In this document: positions 43,770 to 52,614 of the stretch, piece after piece | Position numbering within the stretch: position 1 is the stretch's first letter | Layout of the letters: every line of letters begins with the position of its first letter | From: an uncultured Lachnospira sp. | GTDB lineage: Bacteria > Bacillota > Clostridia > Lachnospirales > Lachnospiraceae | NCBI GenBank assembly: GCA_934343805.1 | Contig: CAKRIN010000010.1 | Span: forward strand, 1 to 64,000 | Direction of reading: 5' to 3' | DNA: 64,000 bases | The notes under the pieces: generated by a model | Seen by the model: only the letters and a program-made list of their open reading frames with translations | What the model was told of the DNA's origin: nothing | The model's database searches: none | Program-made: the position numbers and the translations under genes

Positions 43770-44921
43770 TTACATAACACCAAACATGGCCATAAATGTA
43801 CCAGCTGCAACCGCTGTACCAATAACACCGGCAACATTAGGTCCCATAGCATGCATAAGAAGGAAGTTAGAAGGATCTGCCTTAGAACCAACCTTCTGTG
43901 AAACTCTGGCTGCCATAGGAACCGCAGATACACCTGCTGAACCAATAAGTGGATTAACCTTGCCATGTGTAACAAGACACATAATCTTACCAAACAATAC
44001 ACCTGCTGCCGTACCAAATGCGAATGCAATAAGGCCCAGAGCAACAATCTTTAATGTATCAAGGTTAAGGAATGCTTCTGCACTTGTAGTAGCACCTACT
44101 GATGTTCCAAGGATAATAACTACAATATACATAAGTGCGTTAGAAGCAGTCTCTGCAAGCTGCTTAACAACTCCGCTCTCCTTGAAAAGGTTACCTAACA
44201 TAAGCATACCAACAAGTGGTGCTGTTGTAGGAAGAATAAGTACTACAACTACTGTAACTACTATAGGGAAGAGAATCTTCTCAAGCTTAGAAACAGGTCT
44301 TAACTGTTCCATCTTAACTTCTCTTTCCTTCTTAGTTGTTAAAAGCTTCATAATTGGTGGCTGGATAATTGGAACCAGTGACATATATGAATATGCAGCT
44401 ACTGCAATAGGTCCCATATACTTAGTCTGACCAAGTTTACCTGCAAGGAATATTGATGTAGGACCATCAGCACCACCAATGATTGATATAGCTGCTGCTG
44501 CCTTGTCTGGGAATCCCATAAGAACAGCCATAAGGTATGCTGCAAAGATACCAAACTGAGCTGCTGCACCAAGCAGGAAACTTGCCGGGTTAGCAATCAA
44601 TGGACCAAAATCAGTCATGGCACCAACACCTAAGAAAATAAGTGATGGTAAAATACTCCATTCATCAAGTAAATAGAAATAATGTAACAAACCACCTACA
44701 CCGTTACTTGAATCCTCTATTGCTAACATAATGTCAGGATAAAGGTTTACAAGAAGCATACCAAAAGAAATAGGTACTAAGAGCAGAGGTTCATATTCTT
44801 CTTTAATTGCAAGATAAAGGAAAACAAACGCAACCAGAACCATAAGGTAATTACCCCATGTAAGTCCGAAAAATGCACTCTGGTGAACGAGGTTTCCTAA
44901 AGTTGTTATAATATAACTCAT
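43770..44921 (-). CDS. Na+-translocating decarboxylase beta subunit (OadB/GcdB/MmdB)
   Basis: Integral membrane subunit that couples decarboxylation of carboxybiotin to Na+ export. A 383-aa protein with ~10 helices. Hallmarks: NPASFLLGAAAQFGIFAAYL (Na+/proton site region), SIIGGADGPTSIFLAGKLG and NPLIGSAGVSAVPMAARVSQ, then HAMGPNVAGVIGTAVAAG. Between the BCCP gene and OadA; SD GGAGG. It is interchangeable in sequence terms with beta subunits of glutaconyl- and methylmalonyl-CoA decarboxylases, so it does not identify the substrate. Confidence 0.95.
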   Translation of the reverse strand: MSYIITTLGNLVHQSAFFGLTWGNYLMVLVAFVFLYLAIKEEYEPLLLVPISFGMLLVNLYPDIMLAIEDSSNGVGGLLHYFYLLDEWSILPSLIFLGVGAMTDFGPLIANPASFLLGAAAQFGIFAAYLMAVLMGFPDKAAAAISIIGGADGPTSIFLAGKLGQTKYMGPIAVAAYSYMSLVPIIQPPIMKLLTTKKEREVKMEQLRPVSKLEKILFPIVVTVVVVLILPTTAPLVGMLMLGNLFKESGVVKQLAETASNALMYIVVIILGTSVGATTSAEAFLNLDTLKIVALGLIAFAFGTAAGVLFGKIMCLVTHGKVNPLIGSAGVSAVPMAARVSQKVGSKADPSNFLLMHAMGPNVAGVIGTAVAAGTFMAMFGVM

Positions 44922-44959
44922 CTTATACCTCCGTAAGTCACTTTATATCAGAATCATAA

Positions 44960-45325
44960 TTAATTTAATGAAACTAATACCTTACCTGACTCTACAGAAT
45001 CACCAGCTGCACACTCAACAGTTGCAATTGTGCCATCCTGAGGAGCACAGATTTCATTCTCCATCTTCATAGCTTCAAGGACAACTAAAACATCACCCTT
45101 CTTTACAGCAGAACCTGCTGTTGCATTAACTTTAAGAATCTTTCCTGGCATTGGAGCATTAACCTTAACTGCTCCCTGAGCACCTGCTGGTGCTGCTGCC
45201 TTAGGTGCAGCCTTTGGAGCTGCTTTAGGAGCGGCTGCCTTAGCTGCTGGAGCTGCGCTGCCTGTTCCTTCTTCTACAGTAACATCATATACGTTACCAT
45301 TAACTGTAATTGTATAGTTCTTCAT
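44960..45325 (-). CDS. Biotin carboxyl carrier protein of the decarboxylase
   Basis: A 121-aa carrier. The N-terminal strand-rich segment is followed by an Ala/Pro/Lys flexible linker (~25-48, PKAAPKAAPKAAAP) and a biotinyl domain (~52-121). Biotinylation site VVLEAMKMENEI (Lys of AMKM). It is analogous to the 1.3S subunit of transcarboxylase and to the carrier subunits of Na+ decarboxylases. Located between OadG-like and OadB. SD GGAGG. Confidence 0.95.
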   Translation of the reverse strand: MKNYTITVNGNVYDVTVEEGTGSAAPAAKAAAPKAAPKAAPKAAAPAGAQGAVKVNAPMPGKILKVNATAGSAVKKGDVLVVLEAMKMENEICAPQDGTIATVECAAGDSVESGKVLVSLN

Positions 45326-45327
45326 GA

Positions 45328-46194
45328 TTATTTCCTCCTATTATTAACCTTTCTGATTGAACGTACAACCAAACCATCTGTTGATGTTCCTTCTGATGCT
45401 GCAATTGCAGCTGTAATAACCGCAACAAGTTCAAGGTCATCAATTTCACTCTCTGAAGAGCTCTCTTCTTCACTTGATACGATCTGTGCAATAGCATTAT
45501 CAACTCCAACAGAGGCTGTGTCTTCTTTCTTTTCTTTCTTTCTGTTCTCAAATACGCTTATATACTTGAACAGAGAAATAATAAATGAAATGAATATAAG
45601 AACTACAAATACAGTTCCCATACCAATAAGTGTATTCATTCCTGCCTTACCCATCTTCTCACCTGTTGTGTATGATGGGTTAATAGCTCCACTTTCCAGT
45701 GTGTAATCTGTATTGATTACGAATTCAAAAGAACATTTTCTCTTTTCATAAGCAAGCTTGACTGAAATTGTACACAATTCATCAGTATCATCGCTGACCT
45801 TAACATTAATGTTCTTTAAATCAATATCCTGTTTAAGCTTTCCAAGTTCATCCTTAGTACTATTCCAGCTATTATATAATCCTATTGTTTTAACATTCAT
45901 TCCCTTAGGATTAACAACATATACCTTATTATTAATCTCATCAAGAGTCTTTCCTGATTCTGCATCTGCAACAAGAGCATCTGTTCCTGATTCCCCTGAA
46001 TTGCTGTCAAGGTAAAGAATCATGTCTTTTGCCCACTGCTTAAGATTATCCTCAACAACAGCAACTTCCTTATCCTTTACAGATTCCTTGGCTGCGTCAG
46101 AATCAATCTGTGTATTGCCGCAGGCTGTCATTGTGAATATGCAGACTAACATGCTAAATAACAATAAGAACTTTTTAAAATTAGTCTTTTTCAT
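45328..46194 (-). CDS. OadG-like lipoprotein subunit
   Basis: A 288-aa protein. The signal peptide ends in a lipobox (FTMTAC), so the N-terminus is likely lipidated. An extracytoplasmic domain (~25-185) is followed by a TM helix (~190-215, MGTVFVVLIFISFIISLFKY) that is the OAD gamma-type segment. A cytoplasmic acidic tail ends in LVAVITAAIAASEGTSTDGL VVRSIRKV, a conserved gamma-family end. Ordinary OadG is only ~80 aa; this one carries a large added extracytoplasmic domain. Two nt upstream of the BCCP gene. Confidence 0.85.
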   Translation of the reverse strand: MKKTNFKKFLLLFSMLVCIFTMTACGNTQIDSDAAKESVKDKEVAVVEDNLKQWAKDMILYLDSNSGESGTDALVADAESGKTLDEINNKVYVVNPKGMNVKTIGLYNSWNSTKDELGKLKQDIDLKNINVKVSDDTDELCTISVKLAYEKRKCSFEFVINTDYTLESGAINPSYTTGEKMGKAGMNTLIGMGTVFVVLIFISFIISLFKYISVFENRKKEKKEDTASVGVDNAIAQIVSSEEESSSESEIDDLELVAVITAAIAASEGTSTDGLVVRSIRKVNNRRK

Positions 46195-46209
46195 ATTGTC
46201 ACCTCTTAA

Positions 46210-47655
46210 TTATACTGTTCCATGTTTCTTATCAGGACGAACCTCTCTTTTTGAAAATAACATTTCAAATGCAGCTGCTACATACTGTCTTGTATTCTCA
46301 GGATCAATTACAGCATCAACATATCCTCTTGCTGCTGCAGACTCAACACTTGACTGTAACTTAGCATATTCAGCTGCTTTCTCTGAAACAGTTGCTGTAA
46401 CATCAGAAGCGGCAGCTATCTCATCAGCATACATAATCTTAGCTGCAAGCTGTGAATCCATCATACCGATAGAAGCTGTTGGCCATGCATATACAAGATC
46501 AGCGCCTAATGACTTAGAGTTCATAGAAACATATGCGCTTCCATAAGCCTCTCCTGTAATAACATTAACCTTAGGTACATCTGCATTAGCAAATGCATAT
46601 GTAAGCTTGGCACTTGCAATAGCGATTCCTTTCTCTGCTGCAACTGTAGCTTCAAATCCCTTAACATTAGTAAGTGTAAGCACTGGTATCTCAAATGCAT
46701 TACAGAAATTAACAAAGCTTTCTGCCTTATAAGCACCCTTAACTGTAAGTACAGGCTCAAACTTTTCAGCTGCCTCACCCTCTTCATCATAAAGAGCTGT
46801 TCTGTTAGCTACGGCACCGATAGTAATTCCATCTACCTGGATAAATCCTGTAACCATTTCTTTAGCATATGAAGCCTTAACTTCAACAAATACATTATCA
46901 TCAGCAATATCTGCAAGAGCTAATGCTGGATCTGCAATCTCTGCTGCCATATCCGGGCATACTCTGTTAAGATCATCTGTTGTAGCTGAAACAGCAGCAT
47001 CTTCCTCGTTATTAGCAGGAAGCATAGAAACCAACTGTCTGATTCCATTAGCAATAGTTTCCTCATCTCCTGTAAAATCAACTACACCAGCTTCTGCCTG
47101 GAACTTAGCTGATGCTGTATCAAGCTTAGATTCATTATTACCATCTAATGCATTAGGACTGTTAACAAAGAGCTTAGCCTTGCTATCTTCCATAAATGTA
47201 AAATCAGATAAAGCAGAAAGAACTGCAAGACCTCCGCCACAGTTACCATAAACTGCTGTAATCTGTGGGATAACGCCTGATGCTATAGACATTTTCTTAT
47301 AAATTGTACCAAATCCTTCAAGTGCATCTGTTGCTTCCTGAAGTCTTAAACCTGCGCAGTCAATAAGACCAATCACAGGAGCTCCCATCTTCATAGCATA
47401 ATCATAAAGTGCTGAAATCTTCTTAGCATGCATCTCGCCGATAGAACCATTAAGAACAGTTGCATCCTGGCTGTATACATACACAAGATTACCATTAATA
47501 ACTCCGTATCCTGTAATAACGCCATCGGATGGAGCCTTCTTTTCCTGAATGTTAAAATCTGTAGATCTGGCAGTCACACCAGCACCGATTTCAACAAAGC
47601 TGCTATCATCAAGTATTGCTTCAATCCTTGATAATGCCTGTGTTGTATTACTCAT
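46210..47655 (-). CDS. Carboxyltransferase of the MmdA / acyl-CoA carboxylase beta family
   Basis: A 481-aa carboxyl transferase of the crotonase-like fold. The N-half contains GSIGEMHAKKISALYDYAMK and GLIDCAGLRLQEATDALEGF, then TAVYGNCGGGLAVLSALSDF (oxyanion Gly-rich loop). The C-half has LTNVKGFEATVAAEKGIAIA and GEAYGSAYVSMNSKSLGADL. These fit the CoA-ester carboxyltransferase family (MmdA, PccB, 12S). The sequence is divergent, so the CoA substrate is not decided. Start is ATG 47653-47655 after GGGAGG. First gene of the five-gene operon with its own promoter. Confidence 0.88.
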   Translation of the reverse strand: MSNTTQALSRIEAILDDSSFVEIGAGVTARSTDFNIQEKKAPSDGVITGYGVINGNLVYVYSQDATVLNGSIGEMHAKKISALYDYAMKMGAPVIGLIDCAGLRLQEATDALEGFGTIYKKMSIASGVIPQITAVYGNCGGGLAVLSALSDFTFMEDSKAKLFVNSPNALDGNNESKLDTASAKFQAEAGVVDFTGDEETIANGIRQLVSMLPANNEEDAAVSATTDDLNRVCPDMAAEIADPALALADIADDNVFVEVKASYAKEMVTGFIQVDGITIGAVANRTALYDEEGEAAEKFEPVLTVKGAYKAESFVNFCNAFEIPVLTLTNVKGFEATVAAEKGIAIASAKLTYAFANADVPKVNVITGEAYGSAYVSMNSKSLGADLVYAWPTASIGMMDSQLAAKIMYADEIAAASDVTATVSEKAAEYAKLQSSVESAAARGYVDAVIDPENTRQYVAAAFEMLFSKREVRPDKKHGTV

Positions 47656-47703
47656 TACGAGACCTCCCTTGTTTTTATGTTGCAAATACGCAACTCTTTG
47701 TTA

Positions 47704-47732
47704 ATTTTAATACAATGTGGAAATAAATACAA
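47704..47732 (-). promoter_or_regulatory. Promoter of the decarboxylase operon
   Basis: On the minus strand TTGTAT (47727-47732) and TAAAAT (47704-47709), 17-nt spacer. A GTTGC-N6-GCAAC inverted repeat lies in the leader ~10 nt downstream of the -10 box (about 47680-47695) and could be an operator. Confidence 0.55.
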
Positions 47733-47738
47733 GCATTT

Positions 47739-48383
47739 TTAGTCCTTAGTTTCAAATACAATAACAAGTCCTTTATATATTTTGATATATGCTTTTTCTT
47801 CTTTAATTTCGTTACTCTGGCATATGCTTAAGCCTTGTAAAAGTTCATAATTATCAAGAGAATATTTAAATCCCATCAGACTTATTTTTGCCATATCAGA
47901 CATTGGAACAATCGATACATATCTTCCATATTGTCTGCTACGGACAAGTTCAACACTCCCCTGTTTCTCCCCTGCTATATATATTTTATTATGTTCATCA
48001 TATATATAACACTCAACATTGCCATCATATGCCATTTTCATATTACATACATTAGTAAATGTGTGATCCATCCTTGTGCCTGTTGCTCCAAGTATATGTA
48101 TTTTATCAGCACCATTTTTTATTGCGCTTATTATCGCTATATGAGTATCTGTATAATCCTTTTCTTTAGGATATGTTTCAATATGTATATTCTTATATTT
48201 ATCAAGCAGTCCATGATCAACAGAGTCATAATCACCAAGTATAAGATCTGGTGTAATGCCTATTCTGTCTGCATATGAAAGTCCACTGTCCGCTGCAATC
48301 ACATAATCATAATCTATCGTTTTAAGAAATGATTCTGCCCACCCGGTATTAATATATCCACCTGTAATTATCAATGTATTCAC
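47739..48383 (-). CDS. thiN: Thiamine pyrophosphokinase
   Basis: Thiamine + ATP -> thiamine diphosphate + AMP. A 214-aa protein. Family segments: DYVIAADSGLSYADRIGITP, LILGDYDSVDHGLLDKY, YPKEKDYTDTHIAI and ILGATGTRMDHTFTNVCNM. Start is GTG 48381-48383 after GAGGTG. It lies 27 nt downstream of the C39-like lipoprotein gene. No TPP riboswitch is visible upstream. Confidence 0.93.
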   Translation of the reverse strand: MNTLIITGGYINTGWAESFLKTIDYDYVIAADSGLSYADRIGITPDLILGDYDSVDHGLLDKYKNIHIETYPKEKDYTDTHIAIISAIKNGADKIHILGATGTRMDHTFTNVCNMKMAYDGNVECYIYDEHNKIYIAGEKQGSVELVRSRQYGRYVSIVPMSDMAKISLMGFKYSLDNYELLQGLSICQSNEIKEEKAYIKIYKGLVIVFETKD

Positions 48384-48409
48384 TATAAATCACCTCTTTT
48401 TCTGCATAA

Positions 48410-49255
48410 CTATTTAATCACTACCGCCTGTTTGTCCTGTTCGACCCATCTTGTATAAAATGTTTTAAGATTATATTCTTTAACAGTTCCATAATAAGGA
48501 TCTGCTATATATGCAATAGCTTTATTAACATCTACGCCTATCAATACCATACAATGTTCCTGTGCCTTGAATTTCACAAGCTTGTTGTTAGCATCTTTCC
48601 AGCCTGTACTTCCTTCATAACTTTTATTCATTGAGATCGTCGCCCATACAATAACAGGATTTCCTGTCTGAAGATAATTAAGTATTTCCCCAAACTGGCA
48701 ATAAGACACATTAACTGCATCTGCCCCGGCGCTTCTGGCACATTCTGCTATTACAGGTGCATAACACCCATATCCATTCTTGTTATAAGGATTACCTATA
48801 AATGCCACGTATGGATTAGACTGCCCTGAATTAACTTTTTTCAGATATTTATCACACAATGTAAAACGATCAACATTATAGCCTTTATAATTCATGGCAA
48901 TCTCCAGTGCAGTTACCTCACATCCGGTTGGCAGTTCAGGGAATTGCTTTATTGGCTTAACACCTTCTATATAACAATTCTTTGCATTAATCACTGCACT
49001 GTTATACTCATCCTCACTATAAACAGCTGTTCCTGCAAGACTTACCCATTCTGTATCTTCGCTCTGCCTGTCCGGAAAATATATATTAATCTCATTGTCC
49101 ACAGCATTACCAGATGGCACCTCTATATCTGCCACCTCAATCACAATAGCAGCACCGCCATCAGTTGATCTTTTTTCCTCAAATGGCAGTGTGCATCCGC
49201 TTGCAAGCAATAATACTCCGGCTAATATATCCACCACTAATACTCTTATTTTCAT
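48410..49255 (-). CDS. C39-like cysteine peptidase lipoprotein
   Basis: A 281-aa extracytoplasmic lipoprotein. Signal peptide with lipobox LLASGC (Cys ~21). C39_2 domain (~95-280): catalytic Cys in FPELPTGCEVTALEIAMNYK, catalytic His in QEHCMVLIGV, followed by AYIADPYYGTVKEYNLKTFY (Asp/Asn-type residue). These proteins are putative peptidases or transpeptidase-like hydrolases of the cell envelope; the substrate is unknown. Divergent from the 245-aa hypothetical on the plus strand; probably co-transcribed with thiN. Confidence 0.88.
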   Translation of the reverse strand: MKIRVLVVDILAGVLLLASGCTLPFEEKRSTDGGAAIVIEVADIEVPSGNAVDNEINIYFPDRQSEDTEWVSLAGTAVYSEDEYNSAVINAKNCYIEGVKPIKQFPELPTGCEVTALEIAMNYKGYNVDRFTLCDKYLKKVNSGQSNPYVAFIGNPYNKNGYGCYAPVIAECARSAGADAVNVSYCQFGEILNYLQTGNPVIVWATISMNKSYEGSTGWKDANNKLVKFKAQEHCMVLIGVDVNKAIAYIADPYYGTVKEYNLKTFYTRWVEQDKQAVVIK

Positions 49256-49463
49256 ATGTTAATTCTATCCTCATCCATCAGTTAATATAAATGGCAATCA
49301 TATCCATGATGCCTTTCCTGGCTCATATATAGACATGAAAGCCTGCAATTATAATAATTATATATTAATATGGGCTTTTTTTCCACATTGACAGTGTTGT
49401 TCTTTATTTTTTCACAATTATATTTTATAATATGAAAACAATTCAATAACAGGAGGGAATTAT

Positions 49464-50201
49464 ATGTCCGAAACTAAATCTGACAGCTATGAAGCTGTTG
49501 CCTATCTTGAAGCTGATACAGCAGAGCGTTTTAAGGAGTTTCTGATTTATTCAGGCATTAAAGATGTCTCAACAAAAAAGAATCCCGACAACGATACATA
49601 TTCAGTTGGAATTCCAAGCAGTGACTTTGAAAAAGCTTCTAATCTGTATCATGTATTTTGTGAAAATGAACTGGAAAATAATAATGATGACAGCTCTTCA
49701 TCAGATGTTTCTGATGATTTTATATCTTCTGGTGGCAACCTTTACGAAAGCAGTTCTGACAAATATAAAGATAATCTTTCATCTGCAATAACATTTTTTG
49801 TATGTGGCGGAATTGGAATTGTCATTTTACTGCTTAATTACTTTGAAATTATTCATTTAGTTGATAAATCATCTTCATCATTTATCCTTATTAATGTCAT
49901 TCTTGCACTTTTATTCATTGCATTTATTGCAATTGGTTTATGGTCATTAAAATACTCTAAAACCATTAAAGCTTCAGCCGATAACGACAATAAGGTTTCC
50001 AAGGAAATATTTGACTGGCTTGAGAACAACATAACAGCAGGTGATATTGAAGCATCATACAACAATGATATTCCTGAAGAAATGAAGTATTTCAGCAGAA
50101 GTTCATATGTAAAAGACCAGATCAGTTCTAACTTCCCGGATTGTCAGGAAGAATTAAAAGAATCAATCAGTGATTCATATATAGAGAAATTATTCAACTA
50201 A
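49464..50201 (+). CDS. Unknown two-TM protein with a DUF2007-like start
   Basis: A 245-aa protein. The N-terminal domain (~1-75) has YEAVAYLEADTAERFKEFLI and DTYSVGIPSSDFEKA, like small signal-transducer-type domains that begin many Firmicute membrane proteins (inference). A Ser/Asp-rich linker (~75-108) precedes two TM helices (~109-130 and 140-165). A soluble C-terminal domain follows (~170-245, acidic, helix-rich). It has an AGGAGGG ribosome binding site. Divergent from the C39-like gene and convergent with nfnB, sharing a terminator. Function unknown. Confidence 0.75.
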   Translation: MSETKSDSYEAVAYLEADTAERFKEFLIYSGIKDVSTKKNPDNDTYSVGIPSSDFEKASNLYHVFCENELENNNDDSSSSDVSDDFISSGGNLYESSSDKYKDNLSSAITFFVCGGIGIVILLLNYFEIIHLVDKSSSSFILINVILALLFIAFIAIGLWSLKYSKTIKASADNDNKVSKEIFDWLENNITAGDIEASYNNDIPEEMKYFSRSSYVKDQISSNFPDCQEELKESISDSYIEKLFN

Positions 50202-50250
50202 AAAGAGGATGCCGCACTAATTTTCTTAATGCGGCATCCTCATTTTTATT
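50202..50250. terminator. Bidirectional terminator between the two-TM gene and nfnB
   Basis: Perfect 12-bp stem GAGGATGCCGCA/TGCGGCATCCTC (50205-50216 with 50230-50241), followed by ATTTTTATT on the plus strand and TTTTTAG on the minus strand. Confidence 0.85.
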
Positions 50251-50280
50251 ATCTGTAAATCTTTATCTTTACAATTCAGA

Positions 50281-51666
50281 TTAGTTATTAGAGAGGAACT
50301 CATCAATTCCCTTAGCTCCAGCCTTACCTGCACCCATTGCAAGAATAACTGTAGCAGCACCTGTAACAGCATCTCCACCAGCATATACACCTTCCTTAGA
50401 TGTCTTACCAGTTTCTTCCTCTGCTACGATACATTTTCTCTTATTAATATCAAGTCCCTTAGTTGTTGAAGAGATGAGTGGGTTAGGTGAAGTACCAAGC
50501 GACATGATAACTGCATCTAATTCCATAACAAACTCTGAGCCAGGAATCTCTACAGGCTTTCTTCTTCCAGAAGCATCAGGTTCACCAAGTTCCATCTTAA
50601 TGCACTTCATTCCTGTAACATTACCCTTATCATCTGTAAGAATCTCTGTTGGATTAGTAAGAAGGTCAAATATAATTCCTTCTTCCTTAGCGTGATGTAC
50701 TTCCTCAGCTCTTGCTGGAAGTTCCTCTTCACTTCTTCTGTATACGATATGAGTCTCTGCTCCAAGTCTTAACGCTGTTCTTGCAGCATCCATAGCAACA
50801 TTACCACCACCAACGATAGCAACTTTCTTAAATCTTGCTATTGGAGTATCATACTCATCCTTGAAAGCTTTCATAAGATTGCTTCTTGTAAGGTACTCAT
50901 TAGCTGAGAATACTTCATTAGCATTCTCGCCTGGGATGCCCATGAATCTTGGAAGACCTGCACCTGAACCGATAAATACTGCATCAAAGCCTTCATCTTC
51001 AAGTAACTGGTCAATTGTCATTGACTTACCAATAACAACGTTAGTCTCAATCTTAACACCCAATTTCTTAACATTCTCAACTTCATGTGCAACTACTGTT
51101 GACTTAGGAAGACGGAATTCAGGAATACCATATACTAATACACCACCAGCCTCATGTAATGCCTCAAATATAGTTACATCATATCCCATCTTGGCAAGAT
51201 CTCCGGCACATGTAAGTCCTGAAGGACCTGAACCGATAACAGCAACTTTTTTGCCCTTCTTCTCTGTTGGCTTTTCTGGCTCAACATTATTCTCTCTTGC
51301 CCAGTCAGCCACAAATCTTTCAAGCTTACCAATAGATACTGATTCTCCCTTGATTCCTCTGATACACTGACCTTCGCACTGTGTCTCCTGTGGACATACA
51401 CGGCCACATACAGCAGGAAGTGCACTTGACTTTCCAATAATCTTATATGCTTCCTCAATATTTCCTTCTTTTACCTGATGAACAAATGCTGGAATATCGA
51501 TAGAGACAGGACAACCCTGAACACATCTTGCATTCTTGCAGTTAAGGCATCTTGCTGCCTCTTCCATAGCTTCTTCCTTGTTATATCCAAGACATACTTC
51601 ATCAAAATTCTTATTTCTTACGTCAGGAGCCTGCTCTCTGACTGGCACTTTCTTCATTACGTCCAT
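50281..51666 (-). CDS. nfnB: NfnB-like large subunit (glutamate synthase small-subunit family flavoprotein)
   Basis: A 461-aa flavoprotein that, with NfnA, forms the electron-bifurcating NADH-dependent reduced ferredoxin:NADP+ oxidoreductase. N-terminal Fe-S ligands ARCLNCKNARCVQGCPVSID and CGRVCPQETQCEGQCIRG; FAD motif VIGSGPSGLTCAGDLAKMGY; NADP(H) motif VAIVGGGNVAMDAARTALRL. The family also includes GltD/SudA; the adjacent nfnA is what favours NfnB. AAGGAAGG precedes the ATG. Confidence 0.9.
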   Translation of the reverse strand: MDVMKKVPVREQAPDVRNKNFDEVCLGYNKEEAMEEAARCLNCKNARCVQGCPVSIDIPAFVHQVKEGNIEEAYKIIGKSSALPAVCGRVCPQETQCEGQCIRGIKGESVSIGKLERFVADWARENNVEPEKPTEKKGKKVAVIGSGPSGLTCAGDLAKMGYDVTIFEALHEAGGVLVYGIPEFRLPKSTVVAHEVENVKKLGVKIETNVVIGKSMTIDQLLEDEGFDAVFIGSGAGLPRFMGIPGENANEVFSANEYLTRSNLMKAFKDEYDTPIARFKKVAIVGGGNVAMDAARTALRLGAETHIVYRRSEEELPARAEEVHHAKEEGIIFDLLTNPTEILTDDKGNVTGMKCIKMELGEPDASGRRKPVEIPGSEFVMELDAVIMSLGTSPNPLISSTTKGLDINKRKCIVAEEETGKTSKEGVYAGGDAVTGAATVILAMGAGKAGAKGIDEFLSNN

Positions 51667-51683
51667 TTTGAAATCCTTCCTTT

Positions 51684-52562
51684 CTAATTACACTGTCCAC
51701 AACCGCCGTGATGTGTATCACCTTCCTGAAGCGCAAGCATAGCTCTTCCCTCTTCAGTTCTGTACATAGCACTTCTCTTCATAGCCTGGTCAAAATCAAC
51801 AAGATGTCCGTCAAATTCTGGTCCGTCAACACATGCGAACTTAATTTCATCACCAACCTTAAGACGACATGCTCCACACATACCTGTTCCGTCAACCATA
51901 ATAGGATTCATGCTGACAATTGTAGGAATTCCAAGTTCCTTTGTAAGAAGACATACGAATTTCATCATAATCATAGGTCCGATTGCTACACATAAATCAT
52001 AATGTTTTCCTTCTGCAACAAGATCCTTAAGTACATCTGTACCCATACCTTTTCTTACATAGCTTCCATCATCAGTTGTTATGTAAAGATTACCAGCAAC
52101 AGCCTTCATCTCTTCCTCTAAGATTATAAGTTCCTTATTCTTAGCACCAACGATAACATCAACATCAACACCATGTTCATGCATCCACTTAACCTGTGGA
52201 TATACAGGAGCTGTTCCAAGACCTCCGGCAATGAATACGATATTCATCTTCTTAAGTTCCTCAATATCCTTGCTTATAAGTTCTGATGGACATCCAAGTG
52301 GTCCAACAAAATCTTCAAATGCATCTCCTGCTTTAAGATGTGACATCTTCTCAGTAGACGCTCCAACTATCTGAACAACTATTGTAATAGTTCCTGCTTC
52401 TCTGTCATAATCACAAATAGTAAGTGGAATTCTTTCGCCTAAATCATCCATCTTTACAATAACGAACTGGCCAGGTTCACAATGTTTAGCAACTCTAGGA
52501 GCTTCCACATCCATAAGGAATATCTTCTCTGCTAACTTCTCAGCCTTAAGAATTTTATACAT
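51684..52562 (-). CDS. nfnA: NfnA-like small subunit (FAD/NAD-binding, 2Fe-2S)
   Basis: A 292-aa protein of the ferredoxin-NADP reductase/PyrK type. FAD-binding N-half (PGQFVIVKMDDLGERIPLTI), NAD-binding GGLGTAPVYPQVKWMHEHG, and a C-terminal cluster site VDGTGMCGACRLKV with a Cys 11 residues later (FAC). An Asp takes the position of the usual first Cys of PyrK-type sites; an Asp ligand is established for NfnA. It ends in a Cys-rich tail GGCGQCN. Upstream of nfnB by 17 nt. Confidence 0.9.
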   Translation of the reverse strand: MYKILKAEKLAEKIFLMDVEAPRVAKHCEPGQFVIVKMDDLGERIPLTICDYDREAGTITIVVQIVGASTEKMSHLKAGDAFEDFVGPLGCPSELISKDIEELKKMNIVFIAGGLGTAPVYPQVKWMHEHGVDVDVIVGAKNKELIILEEEMKAVAGNLYITTDDGSYVRKGMGTDVLKDLVAEGKHYDLCVAIGPMIMMKFVCLLTKELGIPTIVSMNPIMVDGTGMCGACRLKVGDEIKFACVDGPEFDGHLVDFDQAMKRSAMYRTEEGRAMLALQEGDTHHGGCGQCN

Positions 52563-52614
52563 TATAATTCTCCTTTCAAAAATTATATTATGAAGTGCCT
52601 AAACACTTTCAACC

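Noticed and set aside
43786..44430. 214-codon open frame on the plus strand
   Set aside because: Antisense shadow of the OadB-like gene, which has strong family motifs.
48384..48409. Possible TPP riboswitch upstream of thiN
   Set aside because: The gap is 26 nt and thiN is downstream of another gene; no THI element.
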